Shown: one piece after another, positions 35,803 to 47,900 of the stretch
How positions within the stretch are numbered: position 1 is the stretch's first letter
How the letters are laid out: each line of letters starts with the position of its first letter
Source of the DNA: Pisolithus tinctorius
Taxonomy: Eukaryota > Basidiomycota > Agaricomycetes > Boletales > Pisolithaceae
Direction: 5' to 3'
Assembly: GCA_024663395.1 (NCBI GenBank)
Contig: JANFAH010000014.1
Span: forward strand, 434,001 to 498,000
DNA: 64,000 bases
Position numbers and translations under genes: made by a program
The notes under the pieces: model-generated
Told to the model about the DNA's origin: nothing
The model's database searches: none
Seen by the model: only the letters and a program-made list of their open reading frames with translations

Positions 35803-37012
35803 TCAACCGCTCGGACCGTTCACCTTCTTGACGATAACACTAATGCGGCGGACGTGACCAATTTGTTGATGCTTTGGGGGCCGATAAGGAAACTCGGATT
35901 CATCTATGGTTGACTCCTTGGCGACCTGTGGTTCTTGGGTTGGTGCAGGATCTGATCCAATCTGGTTGACGGGATCATGATCCTCAGGCGGTCGATATGC
36001 CGAAGGAGGCGCCCCACTTGGGAAACCTGGAAAGTTGGTCCTGGGTTGGTAGTAGCCGGGGGGTGGCGCCTCCCGGTTGTAACAGAAGGGCTGAGCGATC
36101 GCAATGGGGAAATAGGTCGTTCCATCTATTTCATATGTCCCGGCAGGGAGCTGGTGAGCATTAGCAGTCGATGGATATTGTGCAGAACCGGTCCCCGGCG
36201 CCAGCGGCGGGTGAGTAGTGTTTGTGGGGGGCAAATACGGCACATAATGGGGAACAGGCCAGTACAAGCCGGATGCAGTGGTCTGCTCTCTCCCTGTGTG
36301 AGACGGTGTCAGTTGCGACCAGTCCAAGCTGTCAAAGCGCGATTACCGACATGACTCTTCGGTGTCTGTACTGGTGTACCAGGGCTCTTGATTGTCTCGG
36401 CTCATTTGGCTATAGTGATGGAGAGCAGGCGGTATAGCCATGCGAACGCCGCCACTGATGGTTCGGCCATCTTCGTAGTATGCGTCAGGATTATGGGGCA
36501 TAACGCTGCTTCTATCGTTCCCAGACTTTACCAGAGAATAATCATGGATGCTAGTGACATGAAATTAGAAGCCTGCCATAGTCTACGAGAAAGGGAACTT
36601 GCAACTTGCAACGGTTTCCGACTGGGCACCAACCACCCGTCCGAGAGAAATGCCTGCAGGGATATTTCTTCTTTCCTGTCTGCCATGATGGAGGACTTGC
36701 CGTATATCCCAAGTTAACAGTACCGGGCGTGGATAGAAGAAGGGACGTTGGCGATGGCTCATCTCCAAATGGGGAAAGCTCTTGAGGATGTGCTGCGAAC
36801 GACTGCAAGGGCCCTAACGGTGAGGCCTGTGTTGGATACATCAACTCTGGTTGAGGAGGCGAGGCATTCCACGTTGGATAGGATTGGGCAGTGAAGAAGC
36901 TCCATGACTGTGGAGGGGAAAGTGCCACAGGGGGGTGGATGAAAGTACATCGTTCACCATATTCACACTTCCCAATTACGAAGTTCCGGCACAGCTTAGC
37001 TGTGATTTTCAT
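35803..37012 (-). CDS. Tandem CCCH zinc-finger RNA-binding-type protein
   Basis: Small protein with two CCCH zinc fingers, a fold that usually binds RNA. Finger 1 begins at residue 6: C-RNFVIGK-C-EYGER-C-TFI-H (CX7CX5CX3H). Finger 2 is C-RHFSRTGGW-C-PVGNR-C-KFI-H (CX9CX5CX3H), with its last residues supplied across the intron 36551-36602. That intron uses a GC donor; a GT donor five bases earlier would give CX2H, which does not fit. A third exon, reached by splicing near 36310-36350, codes for a Pro/Tyr/Gln-rich tail with PYLPPTNTTHPPLAPGTG and ending VIVKKVNGPSG. ATG 37012 gives MKITAKLCRNF; the frame upstream has no ATG. Low-complexity tails are common in mRNA regulators. The specific ortholog is unknown. 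Confidence 0.78.
36551..36602 (-). other. GC-AG intron inside a CCCH finger
   Basis: Donor GCAAGT at 36602 and acceptor CACTAG at 36551. Splicing here gives Cys-Lys-Phe-Ile-His, the CX3H spacing shared with finger 1. The nearby GT donor gives Cys-Asn-Ile-His. Confidence 0.7.
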
Positions 37013-38078
37013 CAGGGTTGAGGCATGTATAGCAGGTAACAGTGCCACTTACTGCGGAATTTGCGATGACGGAAGGGAATCTCCATTTGAGCTGTTAAGG
37101 GATGATTATTGGGCGGGGGACGATACTGTCGATACGATGAATGATAGCTCGAGAGCAGACAAGTGGATGGGAGAGGACGAGGTATGTGCTTTCCGTGGAG
37201 CACGAGAAAGGCCTTTTAAAGGCTGGGTTAAACATGCACGTGTGCAGCACGCGATTATGCAGTTGGCCATGCCCACACCTCCTTTATTGTCAAAGCGTGA
37301 ATATCGACGGTAGGAACAAGGGTAGAGCATAAAGCCACTAGTCCTCCGTAAGATCAAAGCGGGGGCAGAGTGGTACCACAAAAGAGGTCCTATACCCACC
37401 AATAACATCGCATCACACAGCAGCATAAAGGATACAGTTCACCGCACGAAAAGGTGGACCACCTTTGAATGTGGAACCAAAATGCTTTTGGACCCATCCT
37501 CTGGAGCTGTGTCGCGCATATGTAAAGTGGTCAGTACTACGAGAACAAAAGTAATTGTAATTTGTGATAACACACCAAATGGTCCACCAGTTTATTACGT
37601 AAAAGTAGCGGTATGGCCTTTGAGGCTGTACACGGAACTGAGACCTCCGCCATTGGTCTTTCACATCGCCCCGACAAGACCACATGCAGGCTCTGAATCA
37701 ATGTGGCTCTCATGCAAGATTCAAGTACTCACGGCTCGCCGACCACTACCCATCTGTCTGCCTTGGAAGGAAGCCGGGAGAAGTGCATCTAGAGATTTTC
37801 GCAGGGGTCAGATGCGTAGGGTGATTCCAGATGATTGCAGCATACAGAAGGACAAATACAGCGTAATAATACCACAAATATTACGAGTCCGTGACCAGAG
37901 GTGAAGTTAAAGAATCTAGAACCTAACGTCATGCAGTATGCGAGCATCCCAGAGTGAGCGCGTGGTCGCGAGAGAGAGCGGCGGACACAAACGTCCTAGG
38001 TACGATGCGTAGAAGAACACATAGTTCGGGTTTCTCCGGGAGAACTTATGATTGCCGGTCGCCCGTGTAACCCTGTAG
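37013..38078. other. Intergenic, no gene seen
   Basis: Upstream of the CCCH gene and downstream of the unknown gene at 38079. A plus-strand frame at 37482-37904 is open, but its composition and context do not support a gene. It probably contains the CCCH promoter and the 3' UTR of the next gene. Confidence 0.45.
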
Positions 38079-39848
38079 TCATAGAGGCAGTGACATGGCA
38101 GTCTGAGATATCACAGCGCCACTGTGAATAGATGGGCCTGTCATATGATGCGGTCGTTTTCGTGGCGGTATGCCCGACATATCTGGCATCACTGGCACGT
38201 AGTACGTATCGCGAACGTTGTCATCGATACACGGCGACTTACTTTGTTGCATACCCGACGCCATATCAACGTGCCCAACCGGCTCCCAGCTCCGCGAGTG
38301 CTTGCGCTCTGGCCTGAAGGATTGATCGCTTGATGACCGAATCTATCCGTAAGTTCAGTACTCCAAGAAAAAATGATAGGTACATTACCGCACCTCGGAC
38401 TGTGGGATAGCCTCGAGTCCTCCCGGATACGTATTGGGTACTTCCGCTTGTCGCCAATCCATAGGTCTGGGGCTGTTGTGTGTTGGCATCACGTCGGCGG
38501 AGGTTCTGCGTTCTGCCATGTGATGTGATGCATACTGTAGCCACAGAGATGTCAGTGGTTCAAAGCACATGGCCTAAAAGACATTTACCTCCGTTTGATT
38601 ATGTTGCGATGCTCCGACTTCTTCGTGCCCCAGAGAAGACGAATGCCGAGCATATTCTACAAAACTAGTCCAATGCAATTCCCCAGAGAAAGGTGTCTCA
38701 CGTACCTATGGACGTTTGTGCCCGCGAAAGAATGGCGGACACTGAATGAGTCAAATATGAAGTTGGCCTGTCCGGATTCCACAATAAACTTACTTAGTTC
38801 GTCGCGATGCTGTTCGGCAACGGCTACATCCCTCCTTGCGCGGGCTTCGGCTTCTAGGCATGCGGTATATCGCTGAAAAGCTTCCTGCGTGTGCGCTTGA
38901 GCCCGAGAAAGTGCAGCCCGTGCATCCTGGAGAAATTGGTCTGTGGGGACATGATAAGTTCTCGGTTGAACCGTAGGGTTAGGAAGAATGATTGGGCTAC
39001 CTGATGATTGAGCGTCCTGTACGAGTTGTTCGTAGGTTGCAGCGGAAGGTGATGTTGAAGTTCGGGTGAATTGTGGGCGGCCGGACGTTCCGGGCGAATG
39101 AATAAAAGTAGAACTGACACTTGGCGCGCTGTCTACGAGAGGTGAGGGTGAACTATTTCCAGATGGGTAGACAAAACATTTCCACGTACCTGATTGCATT
39201 CGCGCCATCTGATCAACAAAGGTTGACGCTGGGTATCCTTGGTCAGACAATTCGGGGGTAGACAACTCCATGGAGTCTTCAATGTGTGCGGGTTGTGGGG
39301 CGTTAGGTCCGAGATGTCGCAGCCGTGGGTTATGGGGGATGCCCGCGTTATGTCGCTCAATGAATTTTCGCAAAAAGCTCAGTTCCATGTCCTCTGGCAT
39401 GACATACGAAGGCCCTGGGATATCGCCCTTCTGCATGAGAATTTCGAGGTGGGACATGGTCTTGTCTTTGAGTTGTTGCAGCCACTCGTGTAGCTCCATG
39501 TGATCCTGGTCTGCCCGAGCATCACTGTGCAGATACGGTGTCACTGCGGAAGCACGTCCAAAGAGAAGCTTGCATCACTGACTAGTCCTGGCGCCGACGC
39601 GCTTTCCTCCAGTACGTCTTCGTGAGCTTGAGAGCTCTGTTGACCTCACCGTCGAGAGTGCGATACCACTCGCTCGATCGCCGGTTTAACTTTACACAGA
39701 GAACACCGGGCTGCACTCGTAGTTGCAACACGCAGCGCCCGTCCTGATCTGGAGGGCTCAAAGCACCCTTTTGCCCTTGGTTGCCGCGTGTTGCGCCGCG
39801 GGAGACGTTGCCCAACTCTGGCCAGGGAAGGTCGTCGGGAGTTTGCAT
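38079..39848 (-). CDS. Unknown protein with charged helical and Ser/Pro-rich regions
   Basis: No family recognised. A coherent spliced gene can be built. ATG 39848 starts MQTPDDLPWPELGN, and the first exon ends with basic LTKTYWRKARRRQD. A 58-nt intron joins DARADQDHMELHEWLQQLKD and PSYVMPEDMELSFLRKF. A Ser/Pro/Thr-rich part follows, then a charged likely coiled coil (QDARAALSRAQAHTQEAF, EAEARARRDVAVAEQHRDEL). Small exons at 38705-38740 and 38600-38660 lead to PRPMDWRQAEVPNTYPG and the C-terminal VPVMPDMSGIPPRKRPHH, stop at 38079. All junctions keep phase with GT-AG ends, which is good evidence that the gene is real. KRPHH and KARRRQ patches might be nuclear signals. Function unknown. Confidence 0.65.
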
Positions 39849-40515
39849 GATGATATGTGTAGTCTGTGAATGGTGAAGAGCCTCTGCGACAACTTTACAA
39901 CTGAACCGATCCAAGAATTATGTCGACGACGTTCGGGGAGGGATGGTGTTAAATCTCTTGTAAAGATAATCACCGCAACGCCCTTATAATTGGCCTTGCC
40001 CATGCAACATGATGGTATTTGTTGACTGTGTACTTAGCGATCGAGGTCACTGCCTTTGGGAGGGCCCAATCAAGACCCGGCCTGCTGTCCGGCTTGCCTG
40101 AGTGACATGTCAACCAAAAAGGTTACCCATGCCAAATTCGCTGGCAACCCTGATGGGTACCTGGGACGGTTGAGGGAACTGCAGGTTACAATCTTGGTTC
40201 GAAGCCATGCAAAGTCCGGAAGCACTCCCACGATTATAGATCATCACAACGGTGATCGATTCCTGAAACGTTTGCCTGTCTGATGAGACTTGCTTTTTTT
40301 CTTTTTTTCCCTTATTCTTTCTCTGGACTCATTATGACTAATCATTAAACAACATATATCTCAGAATCGGGGTTACTCCACATCATGGCTACTGTGTAGC
40401 CGTAAATTGTCCAGTGAATTACATGCTGACGTAAACGAGGGCCACATTTGGTTACCGATGATTTAATGAGCAGACTCCCATACTGATAAATAAGCCTTCT
40501 CAGCAGTGACCCTCG
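39849..40515. other. Spacer with T-rich tract
   Basis: Lies between the unknown gene's start and the ALDH stop; both genes are on the minus strand. A pyrimidine tract at about 40293-40320 is the only notable feature. No exon recognised. Confidence 0.5.
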
Positions 40516-42687
40516 TCATGTCGAGAAATCAACTCCCTGTGCTAGGGGTGCAGCGTCAGAGAAGTTGATAGTGCAGGCGCTCCATCGGACATATTGTTTC
40601 CACGCATCACCGCCAGATTCTCGGCCCCTATATAAAAGTGAATTGTCAGGGAACAGCTCTTGCCTGATAAACAGATTTCATTTTACCACCCAGTGCTCTG
40701 CAACGATTCGCCAGAAAAAATTGAGTCCAGCAGCAATCACGTTGAGAATCTGTGGGACAAACCTTATTTCCACCGAACGCGGCCCCAATCTCTGCACCGC
40801 TTGTACCAACATTGACCTGGATTAGGGTGAAATCAGCGCAAACCTTGGACACCAAAAGAAAGAGAAAACAAACATTAACTATTCCTGTGTCAGAGCCCTC
40901 GGGGCCTATCCACTTGCCAATATTGCGCATGTTTTGGGTCCAGAGGCTGCTCGACAAGCCTTGTGGAACGCCGTTGTTCCACGCAATCGCTTGTTCTAGT
41001 TCGTCAAAAATAGCCACGTTCAAAATAGGTGCAAACGTCTCTGTGCTCCAAATAGCATCCGCTGGATCTACATGTTTAGGTATTGCGATGGTCGGCTGAA
41101 CGAAATTTCCCTGGCGAAGTTCAACTTGCTCGTATATCTGACCACCTGTCAAAATACGTGCCCCGTGTTCCCGGAGCTGCCGGACGGCCTCAGCATAAGT
41201 CCCGACAGCTTCACGAGTATGCAGAGGGCCCAGTAAGGTGCCCTCAACCAATGGGTCGCCGACTCTCAACAAAGCATAAAGCTTCTGCAGCGCGTCCAAA
41301 AATCGTGAAGCAATGTCTCGATGTAAATAAAGTCGTCTTGTGGATGTACAACGCTGGCCAGCAGTGCCCACAGCGCCAAAAAAGACTGCGGGTACAGCCA
41401 TCGACAAGTCTGCATCGGGCATCACGATTGACGCTAAGAATAAAGTCCGGGGTGAATTTTCCAGCGATATCTCACGATGGTGCGCAAAATCATACCATTG
41501 TTTCCACCCAGTTCTAGTATTGTCTTCCCAAATCGAGACTGTACAGCCTTGCCGACAACGCGGCCCACAGCTTCACTACCCGTGAATGATACTGCCACGT
41601 ATGTGAGCACTCAAAACCAATGCGAGGGTGATAGCGTACCCAACGGGATGTCTGGACTCCCCACGAGAGCTTCACCAACATCCTTACCCCCGGACACAAG
41701 AGCAGACGCGGCGCCGGGGATGCCATTTTTCTCTAAAACTTGCGCGATGATCTTTGTTACGGCAATAGAACAGAGAGGAGTGCTAGGAGAAGGCTTCCAG
41801 ACGTTTGCATTTCCAGCTGCGAAAGAAAGAGAGAAGTTCCTTCCAGACAATGAGTTCTGGGCTCTCGACCAAGTCTACGTGCACACGTACCACCCGTACA
41901 CTGCGACGGGAAAGTTGAATGCCGTTAATACGCCAACGACTCCGAGCGGATTGGGTACTGTCTCAAGTAGGTCGATGCAGCAACACAGAAAAACTTATTC
42001 CGGTGGCAACGAACCTTCCAATATGGTGTGCCCAGGCCGTTCCGAGGCCACGACTCTGCCATTCATCATGCGCGATAAGCCGACGGCGTAATCACACTGC
42101 CGGACATGAACTGTATTAGAAAGGCTGAATGGATCAGTGAAATTCAAGCGTACGATGTCTACGAATTCTTGGACCTCGCCGACGCCCTCCGTTTTAATCT
42201 TTCCCATTTCCAGAGAGACCAGTGCGCCAAGAACATCACTCTATCGAAGTGGAAGTGAAGCCTGGACCGAGGGAATTATCATGTGGCCAGTCTGACCTTT
42301 GCTGCCAGAGCCTCCCTAATCTGCCTTAGAATCTCGCCACGAATGGGCGCAGGTACTTTCCTGAGAATGATGTGGGCATCCTTGGATTTTTCCAATGCCT
42401 CGCGGAGTTCGTCTGGAGTGGCCTGAAAGGACGGTTAGGTGTGGTCCGCAAGCTGGTAGCTTGGTGGAATGGCGACATACTGATCGGACGCGAGCCAGTA
42501 CTTCGCCTGTAGTTGGACATACGCTCTCAAGGGTTTCGCCACTTCCCTTCCACCTTCCGTCATACACGCCTGGTATTTCATATGAGTTTGGTATATCCAG
42601 AGCACCTAAGATGTTAGAGGCTCTGCTAGAGAGGCCACGGACACAGCGCACATGACGGACTGACACGATCGCTTTGCGCAACAACAT
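40516..42687 (-). CDS. ALDH7-type aldehyde dehydrogenase (antiquitin family)
   Basis: NAD-dependent dehydrogenase of the alpha-aminoadipic/betaine aldehyde group. The Arg-rich N-terminus [19 protein letters not shown] looks like a mitochondrial presequence. Conserved blocks in order: [52 protein letters not shown] joined to [35 protein letters not shown], catalytic Glu in LELGGNN, catalytic Cys in [38 protein letters not shown], and the end block [13 protein letters not shown]. About ten exons rejoin in phase. An 11-nt microexon (40687-40697) supplies the STGW after GGNK. The stop is TGA at 40516-40518. All catalytic residues are present. The substrate is inferred only from the family. Confidence 0.9.
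40687..40697 (-). other. 11-nt microexon in the ALDH7 gene
   Basis: AGCACTGGGTG on the minus strand lies between GTTGCAG and GTAAAA. With it, GGNK-STGW-GRESGG is read in frame, matching the glycine-rich C-terminal motif of the family. Without it the frame is lost. Confidence 0.8.
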
Positions 42688-43265
42688 GAACGCAGGCAGT
42701 ACTGTAATAGTTGAGATACCAAGTCACCGATGGAGTTGTATGTATGGGGGAGAGAATGAATCGCCCCACCCGTTGTTGACACGAGCTTCGCTCAAGACCC
42801 GAGCGGTGGCAGAGGTTGAAGGTGGCTTGATCCGCGCCTGACCCCACGTGTCCAGGCGCGCCAAAGAGCTGTTACTTTGTTCCCGAATCTGGAGACCAAG
42901 TTCATTATCGACCTTCTTGCCTCAAACTACATATCATCGTCTAATGAATGGCTAAACAACCGAAAGGAAACAACGTTGCGCGCAGAGTGGTTGTCACGAG
43001 CGAATCTCACAAGTCGCCGCCTCAAGTCAGTGGCTGCAGCCGTGGACCGATCGCTAACGCTGGAGCCGTCATGTGCTGTGCGCACTCAGCCAGGGACAAT
43101 TTTCTGTCGAAAATGTTGGACTGAATCCCACCCCTGCATAAAAATAATCCATACTCCCAAACCTGATACAGAGGCGAGGACAGATAAGATGCCATGAAGG
43201 ATACTTTCCCTGTCTGAGAAGCCGGCTCGCAGGAAAAGGGTCACATGCCACCTAAAGCACGGCAG
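42688..43265. other. Spacer upstream of the ALDH gene
   Basis: 578 bp between the ALDH start and the JIP5 stop. A plus frame at 42877-43197 has no recognisable domain. No gene supported. Confidence 0.5.
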
Positions 43266-44813
43266 TTACAACCCAGCAAAGAAGGACGGATCAGCGTCTA
43301 TTTCATTTCGTCCCTTTTTCTTCTTTGCCGCGAGCGTATCTTTCTGCCCCTTGCGCTTCCTCTTCTTCTCCTTGGGCTCCTCCGATTCACTGGATTCGTT
43401 CCCTCGCCCTTCTGCGTCTGAGAGCGCGCCACCTTCCACGGCGTCCGCAGGCACGTTCGACCTGTCAATGGAGCCACTTTCCCCTTCGTCGCTCTCGTGC
43501 TCCTCAGGGGAAACATCTCGGTCGCTGTCCTCGTCCTCGAAAACTTCTCTGAGATCTGTCATTTTCAAAACATCTTCGTGCCCTGCACTTCCTATCCATC
43601 GGCCTTCTCCATTTTGGTCGATCGCGATATGTTCGATGGGGAATGAGCCATGATCTGCAACAACTCCGAGGAGCTTCGTGGGGAATAACTGAACTACTCG
43701 CATCAAACCGTCGGAAGAACCGGTGAGGATCGTCGAGTGGGAGGAAGGATAAGAAGATGGTAATCTGCAAAGCGCATCGATGGACTGCGGATGACTTTAC
43801 CAGCACTTCAGCGATACCCATTCACCAGTGAACTGGGGATTAGAGCTCACCCAGGGACCCGGTCTACACAGTCTCCCCAACCATGGGTAGCGTTGAAAAT
43901 TGATAGTATACCGAGTTGGGTCCCAACAACTACTTTTGACCCGCTAAAGAATGAGCCTGAGAGATTATCTGGAGATGGGAACCAGCAGTGACTCACTTCC
44001 TTATAGTGACAACAGACAGCAGTTCATCTTCCTGATCTTCAGATTGGGCAAGTGGCTCTGTTTTCCTTCCGCGTACATCAATCACTGATAATGTTCCATC
44101 TCCGCTATTTTGACAGGAGGATGCCAAAGGAGATGTCAATTGAATTGTTGCCAGCGGCGTGTTATATACACGTTACCTTGTAGATATGAGCTGTCTCTTA
44201 TTTTCTAGCCACAAAAAATCCGATATGAAATCAAAGTGGTGAACATATTGTCGTATCTCCTGCAATTGTCTTGGGTCCCAAAGCTGTGGGCACGCTTGAC
44301 ATTATCTTGCGTGTTTCGGCGATATTGAGGGTAACTGACCTTAATAACACCGTCGTCGTCACCAGTGCAGAACATATTGGGAAGTAAATGTTTCGTCCGG
44401 TTTATGGGCGAGCTGTTCAGCCACTGAAAATATCAAACGACGCCACACACGTTGCGAACGCTGTACTTACTCGTGTGCGTCTTTCCTCGTGTCGAAAACA
44501 TCGCCAGTAGATGTGTCGATAGCACTAGACAGTTTAATGTCAGACGATATGGAGAAAGCGAGAGAACGCATACAAAATAGACTTTGCCTTTCCAGCCCCG
44601 TGTAGACGCGAACCATCCTGGTTGGTGGCGAGGCTGCGACACGAGCGTTTGGATGGCCTTATGGAGAAGGTCTGCTGGTATTGACCCTGTTCATCGTACC
44701 TGAATGCTTTAATATGACCATCCAAGAGGCTTGTATAGACGGTGGTATCTGTAGGATGAAACACAAGGTCAAATATCTGCGAACCGACGGGAATGTCAGG
44801 CATGGAGTACAGG
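43266..44813 (-). CDS. JIP5: JIP5/WDR55-type WD40 protein for ribosome biogenesis
   Basis: Nucleolar WD-repeat protein of the Jip5 family, linked in yeast to 60S subunit assembly. The protein starts MPDIPVGSQIFDLVFHPTD at ATG 44813. WD-type blocks follow: VYTSLLDGHIKAFRYDE, SLATNQDGSRL, IDTSTGDVFDTRKDAH, MFCTGDDDGVIKLWDPRQL, SGDGTLSVIDVRGRK, SKVVVGTQLGILSIF and ILTGSSDGLMRVVQLFPT. The C-terminal tail is strongly acidic and then basic (PKEKKRKRKGQKDTLAAKKK), ending NEIDADPSFFAGL. The introns checked rejoin in phase, with no frame break. The open frame continues upstream to 45073, but the family start is at 44813. The gene diverges from IRE1 across 177 bp. Confidence 0.9.
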
Positions 44814-44832
44814 CAGGGATATGATGGAAAGC

Positions 44833-44869
44833 GACCCCCCCTGAGACATCTCGGTGACCCCCCTGAGAC
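44833..44869. promoter_or_regulatory. Paired CCCCT (STRE-like) direct repeat in the JIP5/IRE1 promoter
   Basis: CCCCCTGAGAC occurs twice, ending at 44847 and 44869, within the 177 bp shared by two divergent genes. CCCCT/AGGGG is the core of the fungal stress response element. Stress control of IRE1 and a ribosome-assembly gene would make sense but is inferred. Confidence 0.5.
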
Positions 44870-44990
44870 GGCTTCGGGTATTTCCGAGGCCGCGTTCCTG
44901 GCCTGATGGGCCGAGTTCTTTGCTGTGCCATTCTGAGGAGGACTCATTTTTGACGAGAAGGTCAATGGAGCATCGCTGCCCATAGGCTTC

Positions 44991-47900
44991 ATGTGGACTA
45001 TTTGCGCTCTAATCTTTCTTATAACTTCACTATGTTTCACAGGAACAGGCGCTGTCGCTGATGCTTCCATCACCGACGCCCTCGCGACTGCGGGGCGCTC
45101 TAGTCCTACCCGCAGCGCTCACATACTCGGGTCGACCTCAAAACCCACCCTCGGGAAAGAAAACGAGGACATACGACTCTTGGATATCGTCTTACTTGCC
45201 TCCGTCGATGGTAGGTTCCATGCGGTCAACCGCACCTCCGGCCACAAGCTCTGGTCCATGTCGTCTGCTGGTGGAGACGTTCCATCGAACCTGGCGCCAC
45301 TTGTTCGTACGAAGCACGTGGAAGTCGACCCAGACCTTACGGACGACGACAGCGCTCACCAGGAACTCTACGTGATCGAACCACAGTCAGGAGACGTATA
45401 TGTCATGGCAACGCCAACAAGCCCTCTCCAACCTCTTTCATTCTCCATGGCCCAGTTAGTCGAACTGTCTCCTCTCAAATTTGCGAGGGAAGATGATGAG
45501 AGGGCCTTTGTCGGAAAGAAGGAAACCTCATTGCTGTCTATAGAGTTGGAGACAGGTCGAGTCAAAGCCATCAATGCAGAGTGTCCCTGGAACCCCTTTG
45601 AGGACCTGACCTCCAAAGACGACATTGACTTGGATGAACTGGAGGATTATACCTCACACAATGAGCCACCCAGGCCAACCCAAGTCTTCATTGGACGCAC
45701 AGGTGGGTCGCGTGCACTTTCAGTTAAGGACAGTTGTCAATTATCCGGAAGACTACCATGTTTCTATATACACCCGATCACCCTCCCCATCTGGCCGAAA
45801 GCCACCAGTTCAGAATCTGTCATTTTCCGCCTATGGCCCAAATAACCAAGATAATGACATGCAAACCAAATACCGACGCACCTCAGACAACACTTACATC
45901 CATTCTCTACCCAACGGAAATGTTTTCTCTTTCAAGGCTACCGAAACCGACTCTAACGACCCATACCACCTGCGGCAGCCTCAGATATTGTGGGTTCTGT
46001 CCCTCGACAGCCCTATGTGAGACAATTTTCTGTTTATCAACAACGCTGTTCAACTGATTTCTGCTCTTAGTGTTGCAGTCTTTGACGTCTTCTCCAGCTC
46101 TCACCGCCAGGACGCCTTCGTCCTAATGCAACCCCGTCCTCCAATTACGGATGTTCTGCTATTTGGTGACATCTCTACCGCACAACTCGAAAGTTTCTAC
46201 AATCCGGACACGGCATATGTAGGATTAGTCTCGGGGACAGGCTCACTCTTCATGATGAGCAACGATCATTACCCTCTTATAGGATTTGGAGACACCGAGT
46301 ACAGTCCCAACTGGCCTCTTCTTGACTCTGGCCCATCCTCTAACTCTGAGGGAGATCTCCCAGATAATATCGATTCAGTGACTAAGCGTCGCAAGTTGCT
46401 TAAACTATGTCAGGAATCACCCTTTGATGCTAGGTGTTTAACTGGCAAACGGCAGCTCGATCTTTCTGGCCTAAGTAGCCGTCAACTTGGCGGTGCTCCC
46501 TCTGTCGAACCTCCACCTGGTATAGGTACCGGAAGGAACATCGTCACGGGATCTGAGGACGCCCGTGCCAGGGGTGTCGATGATATCGCCTCCCTTACCC
46601 CGAATTTGATTTCGATCGAGGGTACGAAGGGTTTTCGGGACGGTTTCAAGCTCAAGCTCCCAGCTCTCGGCTCAATGTTGCTTGCTATTATGTTAGGCGC
46701 CATATGGGTCCTCAAGGAGAAACTACCAAGCAACCGTTTTGCCGGGTTTGCTCCGGCACTTCAACCAAAAGGGACCGTCGATGCTGATGCACCTGTTTCA
46801 CCCTTCCCCCCCGCCGATTCTCCTTCACTCGCGCCCGAAACACCACCGACACACAATGGGGCCGCGGAATCCTTTGCTACACCTCAAGTCTCACTCAGTG
46901 CCACAGATACGCCTGCACCGTCCGCAGTCTTCACTACGCAGCGGCGGCAAAGCGTGCATTTTGCAGAGCTCCCTGAAGTCCAGGATATTCCCGACAACGC
47001 AGCAGGTGTAGCCACCGAGACAGGGGAAGAGAGTGAGAAGGAAGGTGACGCAGGGGGCACGCCGAAGAAGAGGAAAGCACCAAGGCGTCGAAGAGGCAAA
47101 AAGGGTAAGGGCAACCAGTCATCCGCCAATGGACCTGCCGACGACGGGGGTGCGCCGGAAAGGGATGAAGGTAATGGGAGCGCCATAGAAGAAAACAAGA
47201 CAAACAATTACTCGGGACAACCTCCGATTTCTCTAGTAGTCCCTTCGACTCCTAACCCGGTCACTTCTTCACTTGTTGTGTCTGATGCCGTCCTTGGTAA
47301 GTTCGTTTCGGTTCTATGTAGGTCTGGGCCGACAGTCTCCAGGTTTTGGCTCTCATGGAACTGTCGTGTTTCGTGGCTCGCTGCAGGGACGTCCAGTTGC
47401 TGTCAAGCGGCTCCTACAAGACTTCGTTACCTTGGCTTCTCGCGAAGTCAGCATCCTCCAGGAATCAGACGACCACCCCAACGTCGTACGCTACTACTAC
47501 CAGGAAGCGCAGGCGAACTTTCTGTATATTGCCCTCGAATTGTGCCCTGCAACCCTCGCGGATGTCATCGAGAACCCTGATCAACACCACGACATTGTAG
47601 TTCACTTTGATCCAAAACGTGCTCTACGACAGATTACCTCCGGTTTGCGTCATCTGCATTCACTAAAGATTGTCCATCCGTGATATCAAGCCTCAGAATA
47701 TCCTGATTTCTGGGCCAAAACAAGGCACCTCGAGCAAAGATGGGGGACGGCGCATGTTGATATCAGACTTTGGACTATGCAAGAAGCTGGATGTGGATCA
47801 GACCAGCTTCCTACCGACTGCACAAGGGGCGCAGGCTGCTGGCACAGTGGGATGGCGTGCTCCAGAGATTCTCAGGGGGGAGGTGAAACTCGATGACTCT

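Noticed and set aside
40646..40760. Alternative C-terminus of ALDH7 by reading through after GGNK
   Set aside because: It loses the conserved [12 protein letters not shown] block, which is recovered with the microexon.
41477..42091. 204-codon plus-strand frame
   Set aside because: It is antisense to ALDH7 exons and crosses their introns without splice logic.
44814..45073. JIP5 start further upstream in the open frame
   Set aside because: Jip5 proteins begin near MPDIPVGSQIFDL, and the upstream part would overlap the IRE1 start.
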